Part shown: positions 49,681-58,827 of the stretch, in pieces
Layout: each line of letters begins with the position of its first letter
Numbering within the stretch: position 1 is the first letter of the stretch
Assembly (NCBI GenBank): GCA_028336245.1
Contig: JAOKTT010000001.1
Location: 85,460 to 149,459, forward strand
Length of the DNA stretch: 64,000 bases
Direction: 5' to 3'
DNA from: Polaribacter sp.
GTDB taxonomy: Bacteria; Bacteroidota; Bacteroidia; Flavobacteriales; Flavobacteriaceae
The notes under the pieces: generated by a model
Told to the model about the DNA's origin: nothing
Seen by the model: the letters and a program-made list of their open reading frames with translations, nothing else
Database searches by the model: none
Made by a program: the position numbers and the translations under genes

Positions 49681-52600
49681 TCAGTTTTCCTGGGTTCTCA
49701 TAAATTGTTTTGGCGTTTTACCGTAGAACTTTTTAAAAACTGTACTGAAGTATTTCGGATCATGAAAACCCGACTCATAAGCAATATCCGCAATGCGCAT
49801 ATTTTGATTCGATTTGAATAATTCTACGGCATGATTCAATTTAATCTTTATGATTAAATCAGAAGGTGTCATACCTGTTAGGCCTTTTAACTTTCTAAAA
49901 AGATTTGAACGACTAAACCCTAATTTTGAACAAAGTACATCGATAGTGAAATCCCGCTCAGTTATATTTTCCTTAATTAGTTCTACCGCTGTAGACAGAA
50001 ATTTCTCATCAGGCGACGTATAATTGGCTTTCTTAATATTTTCTTTACCTGCAATACCCCCCAGTGCCTGGCGTGTGCGCAATAGATTATTTATTGTAGC
50101 TTTTAAAACCTCAATACTAAATGGCTTCTCAACATAGGCATCAGCTCCCACATCAAGACCTTCTACTTTATCTTCAACGCCTCCCAAAGCAGTAATCATC
50201 ACCACAGGAATGTGGCTCGTTTTAATATTGCTTTTTATAATTTTGCACAATTCTTTACCGTTCATTAGTGGCATCATTACATCAGTAATAATTATATCTG
50301 GATTCTTTTCAACCGCTAAAACCAGCCCTTCCTTGCCATTAGGAGCTTCAATTACACGATAACTTTTATCCAGTTCTGCTTTAATGATTGCTCTAAGATC
50401 TTCGTTATCTTCCACCAGCAGTGCCAATTTGTTTTCTCCAATTATATCAGGAATCTTATCGTAACCACTATGAATAGTTTCTACCGTTTTAATTTCATCA
50501 TTTTTAAAGTGCTTGGAACCCTTTTGCAGTTCAACAATAAATGTTGAACCGATGTTCTCTTTACTTTGTAAAGATATTTTACCCTGATGTAATTCTACGA
50601 TTCGTTTTGCCAACATAAGACCTATACCACTTCCCGAAATACCCCTATGGTTAACATTGTCACCGCGAGTAAACCTTGTAAATATTTGTTTTTGTTGCTT
50701 TTCTGGAACTCCTAGCCCATTGTCCGAAAACTTGATTTTAATATTTTCTTCATTTGATTTTACGAGAATTTTTATTGATCCACCTTCCTCTCCATATTTA
50801 ATGGCATTAGATATTAAATTATTAATAACACTGCTCATTTTATTTTTATCAACCCAAATGTTCACATCTGGAGAGGTAACATCCAGATCCATAGATTTCT
50901 TTTGTAGCAGAGGTTGAAAATCTGAGACAAGTAATTTAAGTAAGCTTTTTATTTTCACCTCCTCCACACTTAGCTTTAATCTCTGCCGTTCCGATTTCTG
51001 AAACTCCAACAACTGAGACACATACTCACTTAGACTATTGGCATTCCTTTTTATCAACTCAAAAGCATCCTTGTTCTTATCTATAGGTGGAAGTTGATTT
51101 ATCAATAATTGAATAAGCGTGACGGGTGTTCGAATATCATGAGCTACATCTACAAAGAATTTTATTTTTTCATCGCTAAAACGTTGCTGATTCTTAGCGC
51201 GACTAGTTAAAATAAGAAGCACCCCTAAAACCCCTAAAATGAGGAAATACACGATATAAGCCCACCACGTTTTCCAAAAAGGTTTTTTAATTACAATATC
51301 CTTACGATACACATGAGGGGACTGCACTCCATCTGCATTAAACGTTGTAATGTTTAAAATATAAGTTCCGGATGGCAAATTAGAATAAGAAACAGTTCTG
51401 CTATCTTCTGACAAAATCGGATTTTCATCGTACCCTATCAATCTCCATTGAAACACATCTTTTTTAGGTCCATGAAATTTCAAGACCTCCGCTGTAAAGC
51501 TCAATGAGTTTTGGTCATAATCTAATGCTAACTTATTCTGGTAATTGATATCTCCAGTATTTATAATTGAATTAGACTGAACTCCATTTATTTTAAAATC
51601 ACTTACAAACAATTTTGATGCAAAAGCATCCTGCTCTAGTTCCTCCGGATCAAAAATAACCGCTCCATCGGGACCACCAAAAGCCAACCTGCCATCCCTA
51701 AGCTTCGTGGAAGCACCAAAACCAAACTCATTAGCCTCCACGCCCTCTTCTTGATCATATTGCCTAAAAAAAGAGTCTTGTAAATTAAATCGCCACAAAC
51801 CTGTAGAAGTGCCCAACCACAGCAAACCATCATTATCTTGCTGAATAGAATATACGATTCCTAACTTTCTTGCATCTTGTGAGTCATAGTGCTTAAACTT
51901 ATTCTCCTTTAAATCATAACTATGAATACCTGCATCATTACCAATCCATAATATTTTCTGGTTTAAATCTAGACATAAGGCATGAGCACTGCCTAAAATA
52001 TTTTGATTAAGAGATTTAGGATCCTCTAGTTTTTGAAAACTATAATTCCGTTTGTTTAAACGATAAACTCCTGCACCCGAGGCAACATACATAAAATCAT
52101 CAGCTCCTTCAAGGATGCACTTTATTATGCCACTGGGAAATCGCTGAACAAACTCCCCTTTATTATATAAGCTCAAAGGGCCATCATTGCCTCCAACCCA
52201 CAGCTCATCGTCTTTTGTAAAAGTAGAAAATATAAGATTCAGTTTCTTTTGCTGATTTCTTAATAACTCAGTTACAGCGCCCGATGCGCTATTTATAGTC
52301 AACAGCCCTTCTCCGTAGGTACCCAAGATCAGTTCTCCTTGATATTCATTAATACTTAGAACAGATGTTTTTTCTAGTTTTCTAGATTTATTAAAATGCG
52401 TCCACCTTCCATCTTTACTTCGTCGACCAACACCATCCTCTGTACCAAACCACAAAATCTCTTCCTCATCTTCATAAATACTGCGTATGATATTATTATG
52501 AATACTATTTTTTTCATTTAAAACGTGTGAAATATTATCGAAAGGATTGTCTTTTGAATAAAGTAAATCAACACCAATTTCACCAACTGCAAGCCAATAA

Positions 52601-53511
52601 ACATCAGATTTATCTATAAATATTCTATTTACATTATTCTGCCTTAAGGTGTTTTTTTGGTCTGGATCATTCATAAAATGATGTCGAACTTTAAACGATC
52701 TATCTACAACATACAAACCCAATCTATCAACAGCAATCACAGCATCTCCATTCGCGTTAAACGCTATATCCCGAACTGAATATGTTTTTAATGATGAATT
52801 AAACAATTCAACACGGATTGATTTATCAGTATCGTTAACAAAGAGTCCATCCCTTTCTGTCCCTATCCAAACTCTATTTTTATCGTCAATAGAAAGTGCT
52901 GTAATATCCTTATCCCTTAAGAGGGTGTCAACGACAATCAAATTTCCTTGGTCATACTCGAACGAAACAACCCCTTTTGAGGTCGCCGAATATACAGATT
53001 GCTCCTGAACGATTAAACGGCGGTTGAATGTAAAGTCAGAATACAGCACCTCCCCTAACTTTTTTTTATCTAGATCGTACATTAGGAGACCATGGGCCAA
53101 TCCAAAAATGATTTTATTATCTATGACACAAGCAGATATAAACTGAAAAGTAGGCTTATAAAATAATTCAACAAAGTCATTCTGATGATATCTATATTTT
53201 AAAAGAACGCCATCACGGCCAACAATATAGAGTTCTCCATTATAGTTAATGACCTCTTTAATATTATTGTTTTTAGTATTTGAAAAATCGGATATTGAAT
53301 ACTGCTTTATTTCATAGCCCGAATACTTGTTTAATCCTATAGATGTACCAAGCCACATATATCCCAACGAATCTGTTGCAAAGGCATTCACTGTACCATT
53401 ACTCAAACCGTCTTCAATACTAAGGTGTTTTACTTGATAAGCCTGTGCATTCAGTGAATGTAAAACAAACAAAACTACAAACAACTTCAGAAACCTATTC
53501 GTAAATTCCAT
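49681..53511 (-). CDS. Hybrid two-component system regulator (HTCS): beta-propeller sensor, Y_Y_Y domain, histidine kinase, receiver, AraC-type HTH
   Basis: Propeller repeats ('GYMWLGTSIGLNKYSGYEIKQYS', 'GLLWLGTSTGLWRFN'); kinase 'FFVDVAHDIRTPVTLI', 'GSGIGLMLAKRIVELH'; receiver 'PDIIITDVMMPLMNGKELC'; HTH 'IADIAYESGFHDPKYFSTVFKKFYGKTPKQF'. Confidence 0.98.
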   Translation of the reverse strand: MEFTNRFLKLFVVLFVLHSLNAQAYQVKHLSIEDGLSNGTVNAFATDSLGYMWLGTSIGLNKYSGYEIKQYSISDFSNTKNNNIKEVINYNGELYIVGRDGVLLKYRYHQNDFVELFYKPTFQFISACVIDNKIIFGLAHGLLMYDLDKKKLGEVLYSDFTFNRRLIVQEQSVYSATSKGVVSFEYDQGNLIVVDTLLRDKDITALSIDDKNRVWIGTERDGLFVNDTDKSIRVELFNSSLKTYSVRDIAFNANGDAVIAVDRLGLYVVDRSFKVRHHFMNDPDQKNTLRQNNVNRIFIDKSDVYWLAVGEIGVDLLYSKDNPFDNISHVLNEKNSIHNNIIRSIYEDEEEILWFGTEDGVGRRSKDGRWTHFNKSRKLEKTSVLSINEYQGELILGTYGEGLLTINSASGAVTELLRNQQKKLNLIFSTFTKDDELWVGGNDGPLSLYNKGEFVQRFPSGIIKCILEGADDFMYVASGAGVYRLNKRNYSFQKLEDPKSLNQNILGSAHALCLDLNQKILWIGNDAGIHSYDLKENKFKHYDSQDARKLGIVYSIQQDNDGLLWLGTSTGLWRFNLQDSFFRQYDQEEGVEANEFGFGASTKLRDGRLAFGGPDGAVIFDPEELEQDAFASKLFVSDFKINGVQSNSIINTGDINYQNKLALDYDQNSLSFTAEVLKFHGPKKDVFQWRLIGYDENPILSEDSRTVSYSNLPSGTYILNITTFNADGVQSPHVYRKDIVIKKPFWKTWWAYIVYFLILGVLGVLLILTSRAKNQQRFSDEKIKFFVDVAHDIRTPVTLIQLLINQLPPIDKNKDAFELIKRNANSLSEYVSQLLEFQKSERQRLKLSVEEVKIKSLLKLLVSDFQPLLQKKSMDLDVTSPDVNIWVDKNKMSSVINNLISNAIKYGEEGGSIKILVKSNEENIKIKFSDNGLGVPEKQQKQIFTRFTRGDNVNHRGISGSGIGLMLAKRIVELHQGKISLQSKENIGSTFIVELQKGSKHFKNDEIKTVETIHSGYDKIPDIIGENKLALLVEDNEDLRAIIKAELDKSYRVIEAPNGKEGLVLAVEKNPDIIITDVMMPLMNGKELCKIIKSNIKTSHIPVVMITALGGVEDKVEGLDVGADAYVEKPFSIEVLKATINNLLRTRQALGGIAGKENIKKANYTSPDEKFLSTAVELIKENITERDFTIDVLCSKLGFSRSNLFRKLKGLTGMTPSDLIIKIKLNHAVELFKSNQNMRIADIAYESGFHDPKYFSTVFKKFYGKTPKQFMRTQEN

Positions 53512-53705
53512 GGCAATATTTAATAAAAATTAAAATTCAATTTAAATAGAATAACCTTAATCTACAACTTTATAAAGCTTATTATTATTCTTGTTTTTTC
53601 ACTGCTATTAATCAAAAACTTTTTCTTAATTCTTTTAAAACACTCAACAGCTTTTTGATCTTCTTTGACCATCCTTTTATTCAGTTTGTCCTTATCCTCC
53701 CTAAT

Positions 53706-53930
53706 TTAAAAAGCGGGTAGCGAATATGTAAAAAGCGACAGTCTGCAAAAGTAATTTTCGAACAAAACACCTTCTTTTGCAAAACGCTCCATATTTAGCG
53801 TTTGCAAAAAAAGGTGATGAACATAGATTCCTAAAGCATCGCAAGGTTGATCATCAACCAATACAAAAAATAAGCTGGGCTGTTCTTTTGTATTATTAAG
53901 TAGTACTTGGAAAGATGCAAAATATAAAAG
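53706..53930 (-). pseudogene. N-terminal sulfatase remnant
   Basis: Reverse-strand reading 'NNTKEQPSLFFVLVDDQPCDALGIYVHHLFLQTLNMERFAKEGVLFENYFCRLSLFTYSLPAF*' aligns with 'LPPNFLFVMVDDQAYDALGFYDRYPFLETPNMDRLAREGANFTNFFVTQSLCSPSRASF' of the intact sulfatase at 33076-34554. Truncated, catalytic Cys lost. Confidence 0.8.
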
Positions 53931-53977
53931 CTACTCGTAAAATAAGTAGTACCTACTTCATTATATTATTTTTCTAT

Positions 53978-55612
53978 TTAATAAAAAATAAAGTACATCG
54001 TGAAACAAGCCATCACCAGCAGTAAGGATAATACTCTAAAATTTTTATACCACACCACATTTTTAAGCTCTTCCGTCTCTTGTTTCCAAATTTCCAACGT
54101 CCATGTATTTTGCTTGACTTTCTGTTCATCAGGCAAATGAGAGAACATACTAACGATTACATTAACAGCGACGCTTAGAAGGAGAATAATTGGAGCTAAA
54201 AGAAGGAAATGCATACTAATTTCCACATCAAGCACATACTTTGATATCATAATAATGGCTGCTAATAACAAACCAGACATCAAACCGGCAAAAGCACCTT
54301 TTTCGTTAGAACGCTTCCAAAATAAACCTAAGAAAAATGTACCTACAATAGGTGGTGCCAAATACGACGTAATTTCCTGATAATAGGAAACCAGCGAATC
54401 AAATTGTTCAATTATTGGCGCCCAAAGAACAGCAAATACCAGCACTAAAAAAGAGGTTACACGACCTACCAAAACTAGTTTTTTCCCATCAGCATTTGGA
54501 TGAAAGGGTTTGTAAAAATCCATAGTAAATAAAGTAGCTACAGAACTTAATGTAGCACTTAAAGTAGATGTAAGTGCTGAAATCATCGCTGCTAATATTA
54601 ATCCAATCAATCCAACAGGAAGTAACTTTACAATCATGCGTGGATATACTTGGTCGGTATTAATACCAAAGTTTGACTTTAGGGAGCTTCCGCTTATCAT
54701 GTCAAATGGCAAATTATCTACACCAAAAAGATTAGTACCTCGGGCAATTAATCCAGGTAGTATAAAAATAAACAAGGTGAATAGATATAAGAAACCAACA
54801 AATAAAACCCCTTTTCGACCATGGTCGATTGTTTTAGCAGACAAAACGCGTTGCACCATCACCTGGTTGTTTCCCCAGAAGTAAAACCCTAAGATGGGAA
54901 TTCCAATCCACATACCTAACCAAGGCACCGTTGGATCGCTCATTGGACGGGTTAACTTTAACCAAACACCCTCATTAAAACGCGTGTATAATTCTTCCCA
55001 TCCTCCTATGGAGTCAAGCGCGAAAAAATACAATATAGCTGAACCAATTATGAGCACTGCTGCCTGAATCATATCTGCATAAATAGCGGAAGATAATCCT
55101 CCAATAATAGTATAGCTCCCTGCAATAGCAGCCATTATAACGATAATCGTGAACAACTCAAACTCGGGAAAAATAAGCTTAATAATTAATGCGCCTGTGT
55201 AAAGTGTTGCTGCCGCATCTAAAAATATATTTCCAAAAATAGTAATGAATGAAAAATAATATTTCGATTTTTTATCAAAACGTCTCTCTAAGAATTCTGG
55301 TATCGTGAAAATACCTGATTTTATATAAAAAGGAAGAAAAAACAGGGCGAAAAACACCATCACTAAAACCGAAATCCAGTTATAATTAAAAACGGCAATC
55401 CCACTTATAAATCCTTCACCAGAATGTCCCATTAAGGTAGAACTGGAGACACTTGCTGCAAATAAGGAAAGACCGATGACAGGCCAAGTCATACTTCTAC
55501 CTGCCAAAAAGTAAGAATCTGAATCCGAACTTTTACCATTTTTTAATGCCCACCAAATTATTCCCGCCAAAAATACAACCAGGATGGTAATGTCAATTAT
55601 ACTAATATTCAT
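53978..55612 (-). CDS. Sodium:solute symporter (SSS family)
   Basis: 'DSYFLAGRSMTWPVIGLSLFAASVSSSTLMGHSGEGF', 'GFYFWGNNQVMVQRVLSAKTIDHGRKG'. Confidence 0.93.
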   Translation of the reverse strand: MNISIIDITILVVFLAGIIWWALKNGKSSDSDSYFLAGRSMTWPVIGLSLFAASVSSSTLMGHSGEGFISGIAVFNYNWISVLVMVFFALFFLPFYIKSGIFTIPEFLERRFDKKSKYYFSFITIFGNIFLDAAATLYTGALIIKLIFPEFELFTIIVIMAAIAGSYTIIGGLSSAIYADMIQAAVLIIGSAILYFFALDSIGGWEELYTRFNEGVWLKLTRPMSDPTVPWLGMWIGIPILGFYFWGNNQVMVQRVLSAKTIDHGRKGVLFVGFLYLFTLFIFILPGLIARGTNLFGVDNLPFDMISGSSLKSNFGINTDQVYPRMIVKLLPVGLIGLILAAMISALTSTLSATLSSVATLFTMDFYKPFHPNADGKKLVLVGRVTSFLVLVFAVLWAPIIEQFDSLVSYYQEITSYLAPPIVGTFFLGLFWKRSNEKGAFAGLMSGLLLAAIIMISKYVLDVEISMHFLLLAPIILLLSVAVNVIVSMFSHLPDEQKVKQNTWTLEIWKQETEELKNVVWYKNFRVLSLLLVMACFTMYFIFY

Positions 55613-55737
55613 AATAAAAAAATTTAATAAAAGGCTCTGAGACTTTATGTAAGAGATTCTTCTCTATGCCCAAAATGCTTTTGTTTGATTAATCCCTGTT
55701 TCAATGAAAATTTTATATTTCATTTCTCACATTGTAC

Positions 55738-56751
55738 TTATTTTGTGTTTTGCTTTATAAACTGTACCAATTCATGAATATTTGCAGTTGCCGCACAACA
55801 CCACTGGTCTGATGCACCATAATACACATATAAGGTATCATCAACAATAACATTCCCCGTTGGAAAAACTACGCCCCATTTATACAATCCATTTTTTTCA
55901 ATATCCGTTTCTGGTTCTAGGATAAAGTCTTTTGTGCGATACAAAATTTTGGTAGGATCTTCTAGATCGAGCAAACAAGCACCTAGTCGGTACGTGAAAT
56001 TTTTATCTACCCCATGATACAACATTAACCAACCCTCATTGGTACGCAATGGCGGTGTGTTTCCGCCTACTTTGTACTCCCACCATTCTTCGCCTTTCAG
56101 TAAAAGCGTACTCGCTACGTTCCAGGTCATCATATCTTCAGAAGACTTAATCCATATTGCAGGTGTTTCTGTATTGTATTTCGGGCCAACATAGTTCTTA
56201 GGACGGTGCAACATAAAAAACTTACTATTTATTTTTTCCGGAAATAAAATAACATCGCGATCATCTAGACTAGGATCTGTTAACCTGCCTACTTTTTTAA
56301 AATTGACAAGGTCCTTTGAGATAGCTAATGCAGTATTTCCAACATTCTCTCGCAAGCATTTTGGTGCAAACTCACTAAGTTTTGGTGCTTCAATCTGATC
56401 ATATTCATTTTTCCAATACTGTCCTGGAGGATACGGGCGAAAGGCATAAGTCATATAATACTCATCGCCAAATTTAACGACTCGTGGATCTTCCACAGAA
56501 CCAGCATCAAATCCGTTTGGGTCTGGTGTTAATACAGGCTTATCTTGTACACGCTTAAAATTGAATCCATCGGTACTTGTGGCTAAGCCTATGTGTATAT
56601 GGTGCTCTTTGTCTTCTCCTGCAGCTCTGTATAATAAATAGAATATACCATCTTCATACCACGCCGCTGGATTCGTTGTCACCAAGCTTTCCCATTCATT
56701 TTCAGGGTTAGGTGATAAAATAGGGTTTCCTTCAAATTTCTTGAGTTTCAT
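55738..56751 (-). CDS. GH130-family glycoside phosphorylase/hydrolase (start re-called at MKLKKFEGNP)
   Basis: 'KKFEGNPILSPNPENEWESLVTTNPAAWYEDGIFYLLYRAAGED', 'DAGSVEDPRVVKFGDEYYMTYA', 'DRDVILFPEKI', 'YHGVDKNFTYRLGACLLDLEDPTKILYRT'. Confidence 0.9.
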   Translation of the reverse strand: MKLKKFEGNPILSPNPENEWESLVTTNPAAWYEDGIFYLLYRAAGEDKEHHIHIGLATSTDGFNFKRVQDKPVLTPDPNGFDAGSVEDPRVVKFGDEYYMTYAFRPYPPGQYWKNEYDQIEAPKLSEFAPKCLRENVGNTALAISKDLVNFKKVGRLTDPSLDDRDVILFPEKINSKFFMLHRPKNYVGPKYNTETPAIWIKSSEDMMTWNVASTLLLKGEEWWEYKVGGNTPPLRTNEGWLMLYHGVDKNFTYRLGACLLDLEDPTKILYRTKDFILEPETDIEKNGLYKWGVVFPTGNVIVDDTLYVYYGASDQWCCAATANIHELVQFIKQNTK

Positions 56752-57190
56752 CTTTGTCTTCTTTAATTCTGCATTCCATTTGAATACTTTACAAATGCTT
56801 GAGTCAAATATATAAGGCCTTAAAGAAGGCAAGGTTTAATAGCTGATCAAGTAGTTTTAAAAAATGTTCAAATAATTATACTTTGTTGGTATTCTGATTG
56901 ATAACTAGAATTTTTATTCTCAAAATATAAGAATTTACGGCCTTACCTGGAAATATAGCTTGATTCTGACGGTTTTGAAGTTGAAAGATTAAAGCTGATT
57001 AAGAGCCGAGAATACGAAAACGAGAGAACCCATAAAATAAAAGCTGTTTTGTGTATCAGAAGATACTATTAATTGTAAAGATTTATTTTTCACCAAAACC
57101 AAAAAAGATACTTTGGATAGTCGATTTACATTTGGGAAGATTAATAAAGGCATCCACCATCGATTCAATAACAGCGTAAGCAGATATTAT

Positions 57191-57231
57191 TGATTAGCCT
57201 TTAAACTCATCTGAACAGTTCTCAAACCCAT
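57191..57231 (+). promoter_or_regulatory. Shared ~40-bp regulatory element, copy A (upstream of the 57284 gene)
   Basis: TGATTAGCCTTTAAACTCATCTGAACAGTTCTCAAACCCAT; AAACTCAT/AAACCCAT direct repeat with 21-bp period. Confidence 0.75.
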
Positions 57232-57283
57232 ATTTTGTTTTAATATTGCAACTTGCGATAAGCAATACAAAAAACATAAAAAA

Positions 57284-57805
57284 ATGAAAAAAAAGCACAT
57301 TTTAACTTTAGTAATGACCCTTTTCTTAACGGTTGCTTCTTTTGGACAAGAACTAATGCTAAACGGAGGGTTGGAAAATTGGACTACAGATACAAATCCC
57401 ACAGATTGGACCAAGGCAGAGGGATTAGTAAAATCTACAGATGCTAACACCGGTTCTTTTTCAGCTAAGCAAACAAAAGATGCTTCAAAAGGCCGCGTAA
57501 ATTTAACTCAAAATATTCCGAAGATTACTGTAGGAAAGAAGTATACTATCACTTTTTGGTATAAAATAGCGGTTGCTGGAAAACCTGTTAAAATATGGTG
57601 TAATTTTAGAGATAACAATGGCGGTTTTATAGGCGGGAATGATCCTGATGTACTCAGAGCTAATTTGGATATTAATGGTAATGCTTGGACAAAATATGAG
57701 GCGACTGTTACTGCACCAGCTGCAGCCGTAAAGTTTTGGTTTGAGGTCAGAACGTATAGTAATACAACAGTTTACTGGGATGCTTTTTCATTTATCCAAG
57801 CGTAA
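57284..57805 (+). CDS. Secreted CBM4/9-like carbohydrate-binding protein, single domain
   Basis: Signal peptide ending 'ASFGQ'; 'LMLNGGLENWTTDTNPTDWTKAEGLVKSTDANTGSFSAKQ...YTITFWYKIA...VYWDAFSFIQA'. Confidence 0.75.
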   Translation: MKKKHILTLVMTLFLTVASFGQELMLNGGLENWTTDTNPTDWTKAEGLVKSTDANTGSFSAKQTKDASKGRVNLTQNIPKITVGKKYTITFWYKIAVAGKPVKIWCNFRDNNGGFIGGNDPDVLRANLDINGNAWTKYEATVTAPAAAVKFWFEVRTYSNTTVYWDAFSFIQA

Positions 57806-57834
57806 GCACCCATTATTAAGGGCGTAATCTGTAT

Positions 57835-57875
57835 TGATTAGCATTTAAACTCATCTGAACAGTTCTTAAACCCGT
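57835..57875 (+). promoter_or_regulatory. Shared ~40-bp regulatory element, copy B (upstream of the 57928 gene)
   Basis: TGATTAGCATTTAAACTCATCTGAACAGTTCTTAAACCCGT; AAACTCAT/AAACCCGT direct repeat with 21-bp period. Confidence 0.75.
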
Positions 57876-57927
57876 ATTTGGTTGTACTTTCGGAATTTGT
57901 GATCACTAATATAAAAAACATAAAAAG

Positions 57928-58707
57928 ATGAACAAAAATTACATTTTAACGTTATTTATGACACTTTGTTTAACTATTGCTTCTTTTGGACAAGAAATGA
58001 TGTTAAACGGAGGGCTGGAAAATTGGACTTCAGATACGGAACCAACAAATTGGCTCAAGGCAGAGGGAGTAACAAAGTCTACAGATGCTAACACAGGGTC
58101 TTTTTCAGCTAATCAAACAAGTATTACAGGTAGAATAAATTTAACTCAAAATATTCCAAATACTGTAATAGGGGAGAGTTATACTATAAGTTTTTGGTAT
58201 AAAATAGCCCCTGGAGCTGAAAAACCTGTTAAAATGTGGTCTAATTTTAGAGATGATACCGGTGGCTTTATAGGTGGGACTACTGCTGATGTAATAAGAA
58301 CAAATTTAGCTGTTAATGGCAATGCTTGGACAAAATATGAAGAAACGGTTATTGCACCAGATACGTCGGTGAAGTTTTGGTTTGAGTTAAGAACGTTTGA
58401 TAATACAACCGTTTATTGGGATGATTTTTCATTTTTCCACAATGCTACAGCTTCTCTAAAAAACAACGCTATCGTGGGGTTTGCAGCGTACCCAAACCCA
58501 GTTTCTAACGGAATTTTAACTATTTCTTCTGCTGGTAACTCTTTAAAAAATATAACAATTTTTAACCTTTTAGGGAAACAAGTACTTTCATCAAGTTTTT
58601 CTGGTGTACAATCAAATGTGGATGTGTCTAGTATTTCTGCTGGAATTTATATTTTAAAGGTAACTGAAGCTGGTAAAACCGCAACTGAAAAGTTAGTGAT
58701 TCGATAA
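57928..58707 (+). CDS. Secreted CBM4/9-like protein with T9SS C-terminal sorting domain; tandem paralog of 57284-57805
   Basis: 'MMLNGGLENWTSDTEPTNWLKAEGVTKSTDANTGSFSANQ' plus 'FAAYPNPVSNGILTISS...ISAGIYILKVTEAGKTATEKLVIR'. Confidence 0.85.
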   Translation: MNKNYILTLFMTLCLTIASFGQEMMLNGGLENWTSDTEPTNWLKAEGVTKSTDANTGSFSANQTSITGRINLTQNIPNTVIGESYTISFWYKIAPGAEKPVKMWSNFRDDTGGFIGGTTADVIRTNLAVNGNAWTKYEETVIAPDTSVKFWFELRTFDNTTVYWDDFSFFHNATASLKNNAIVGFAAYPNPVSNGILTISSAGNSLKNITIFNLLGKQVLSSSFSGVQSNVDVSSISAGIYILKVTEAGKTATEKLVIR

Positions 58708-58748
58708 TTTTACCGTTATATTTGTTTATAACACCTGGTCTGGTTTAC

Positions 58749-58795
58749 TTTTAAAGGTTCTTAAATCTATCTCTTAGATTTAAGAACCTTTAAAA
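58749..58795. terminator. Strong hairpin between the CBM-like gene and the haem-protein gene
   Basis: Perfect 21-bp stem TTTTAAAGGTTCTTAAATCTA-TCTCT-TAGATTTAAGAACCTTTAAAA, with A/T runs on both sides. Confidence 0.85.
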
Positions 58796-58827
58796 TTTTA
58801 CTTCATGTTTATGCTTAAGATTTTAAT

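Noticed and set aside
56975-57190. Plus-strand frames give short protein-like stretches (SDGFEVERLKLIKSREYENERTHKIKAVLCIRRYY*; KDTLDSRFTFGKINKGIHHRFNNSVSRYY*).
   Set aside because: No family recognised and the stretches are short. They could be chance open frames or an unrecognisable remnant.
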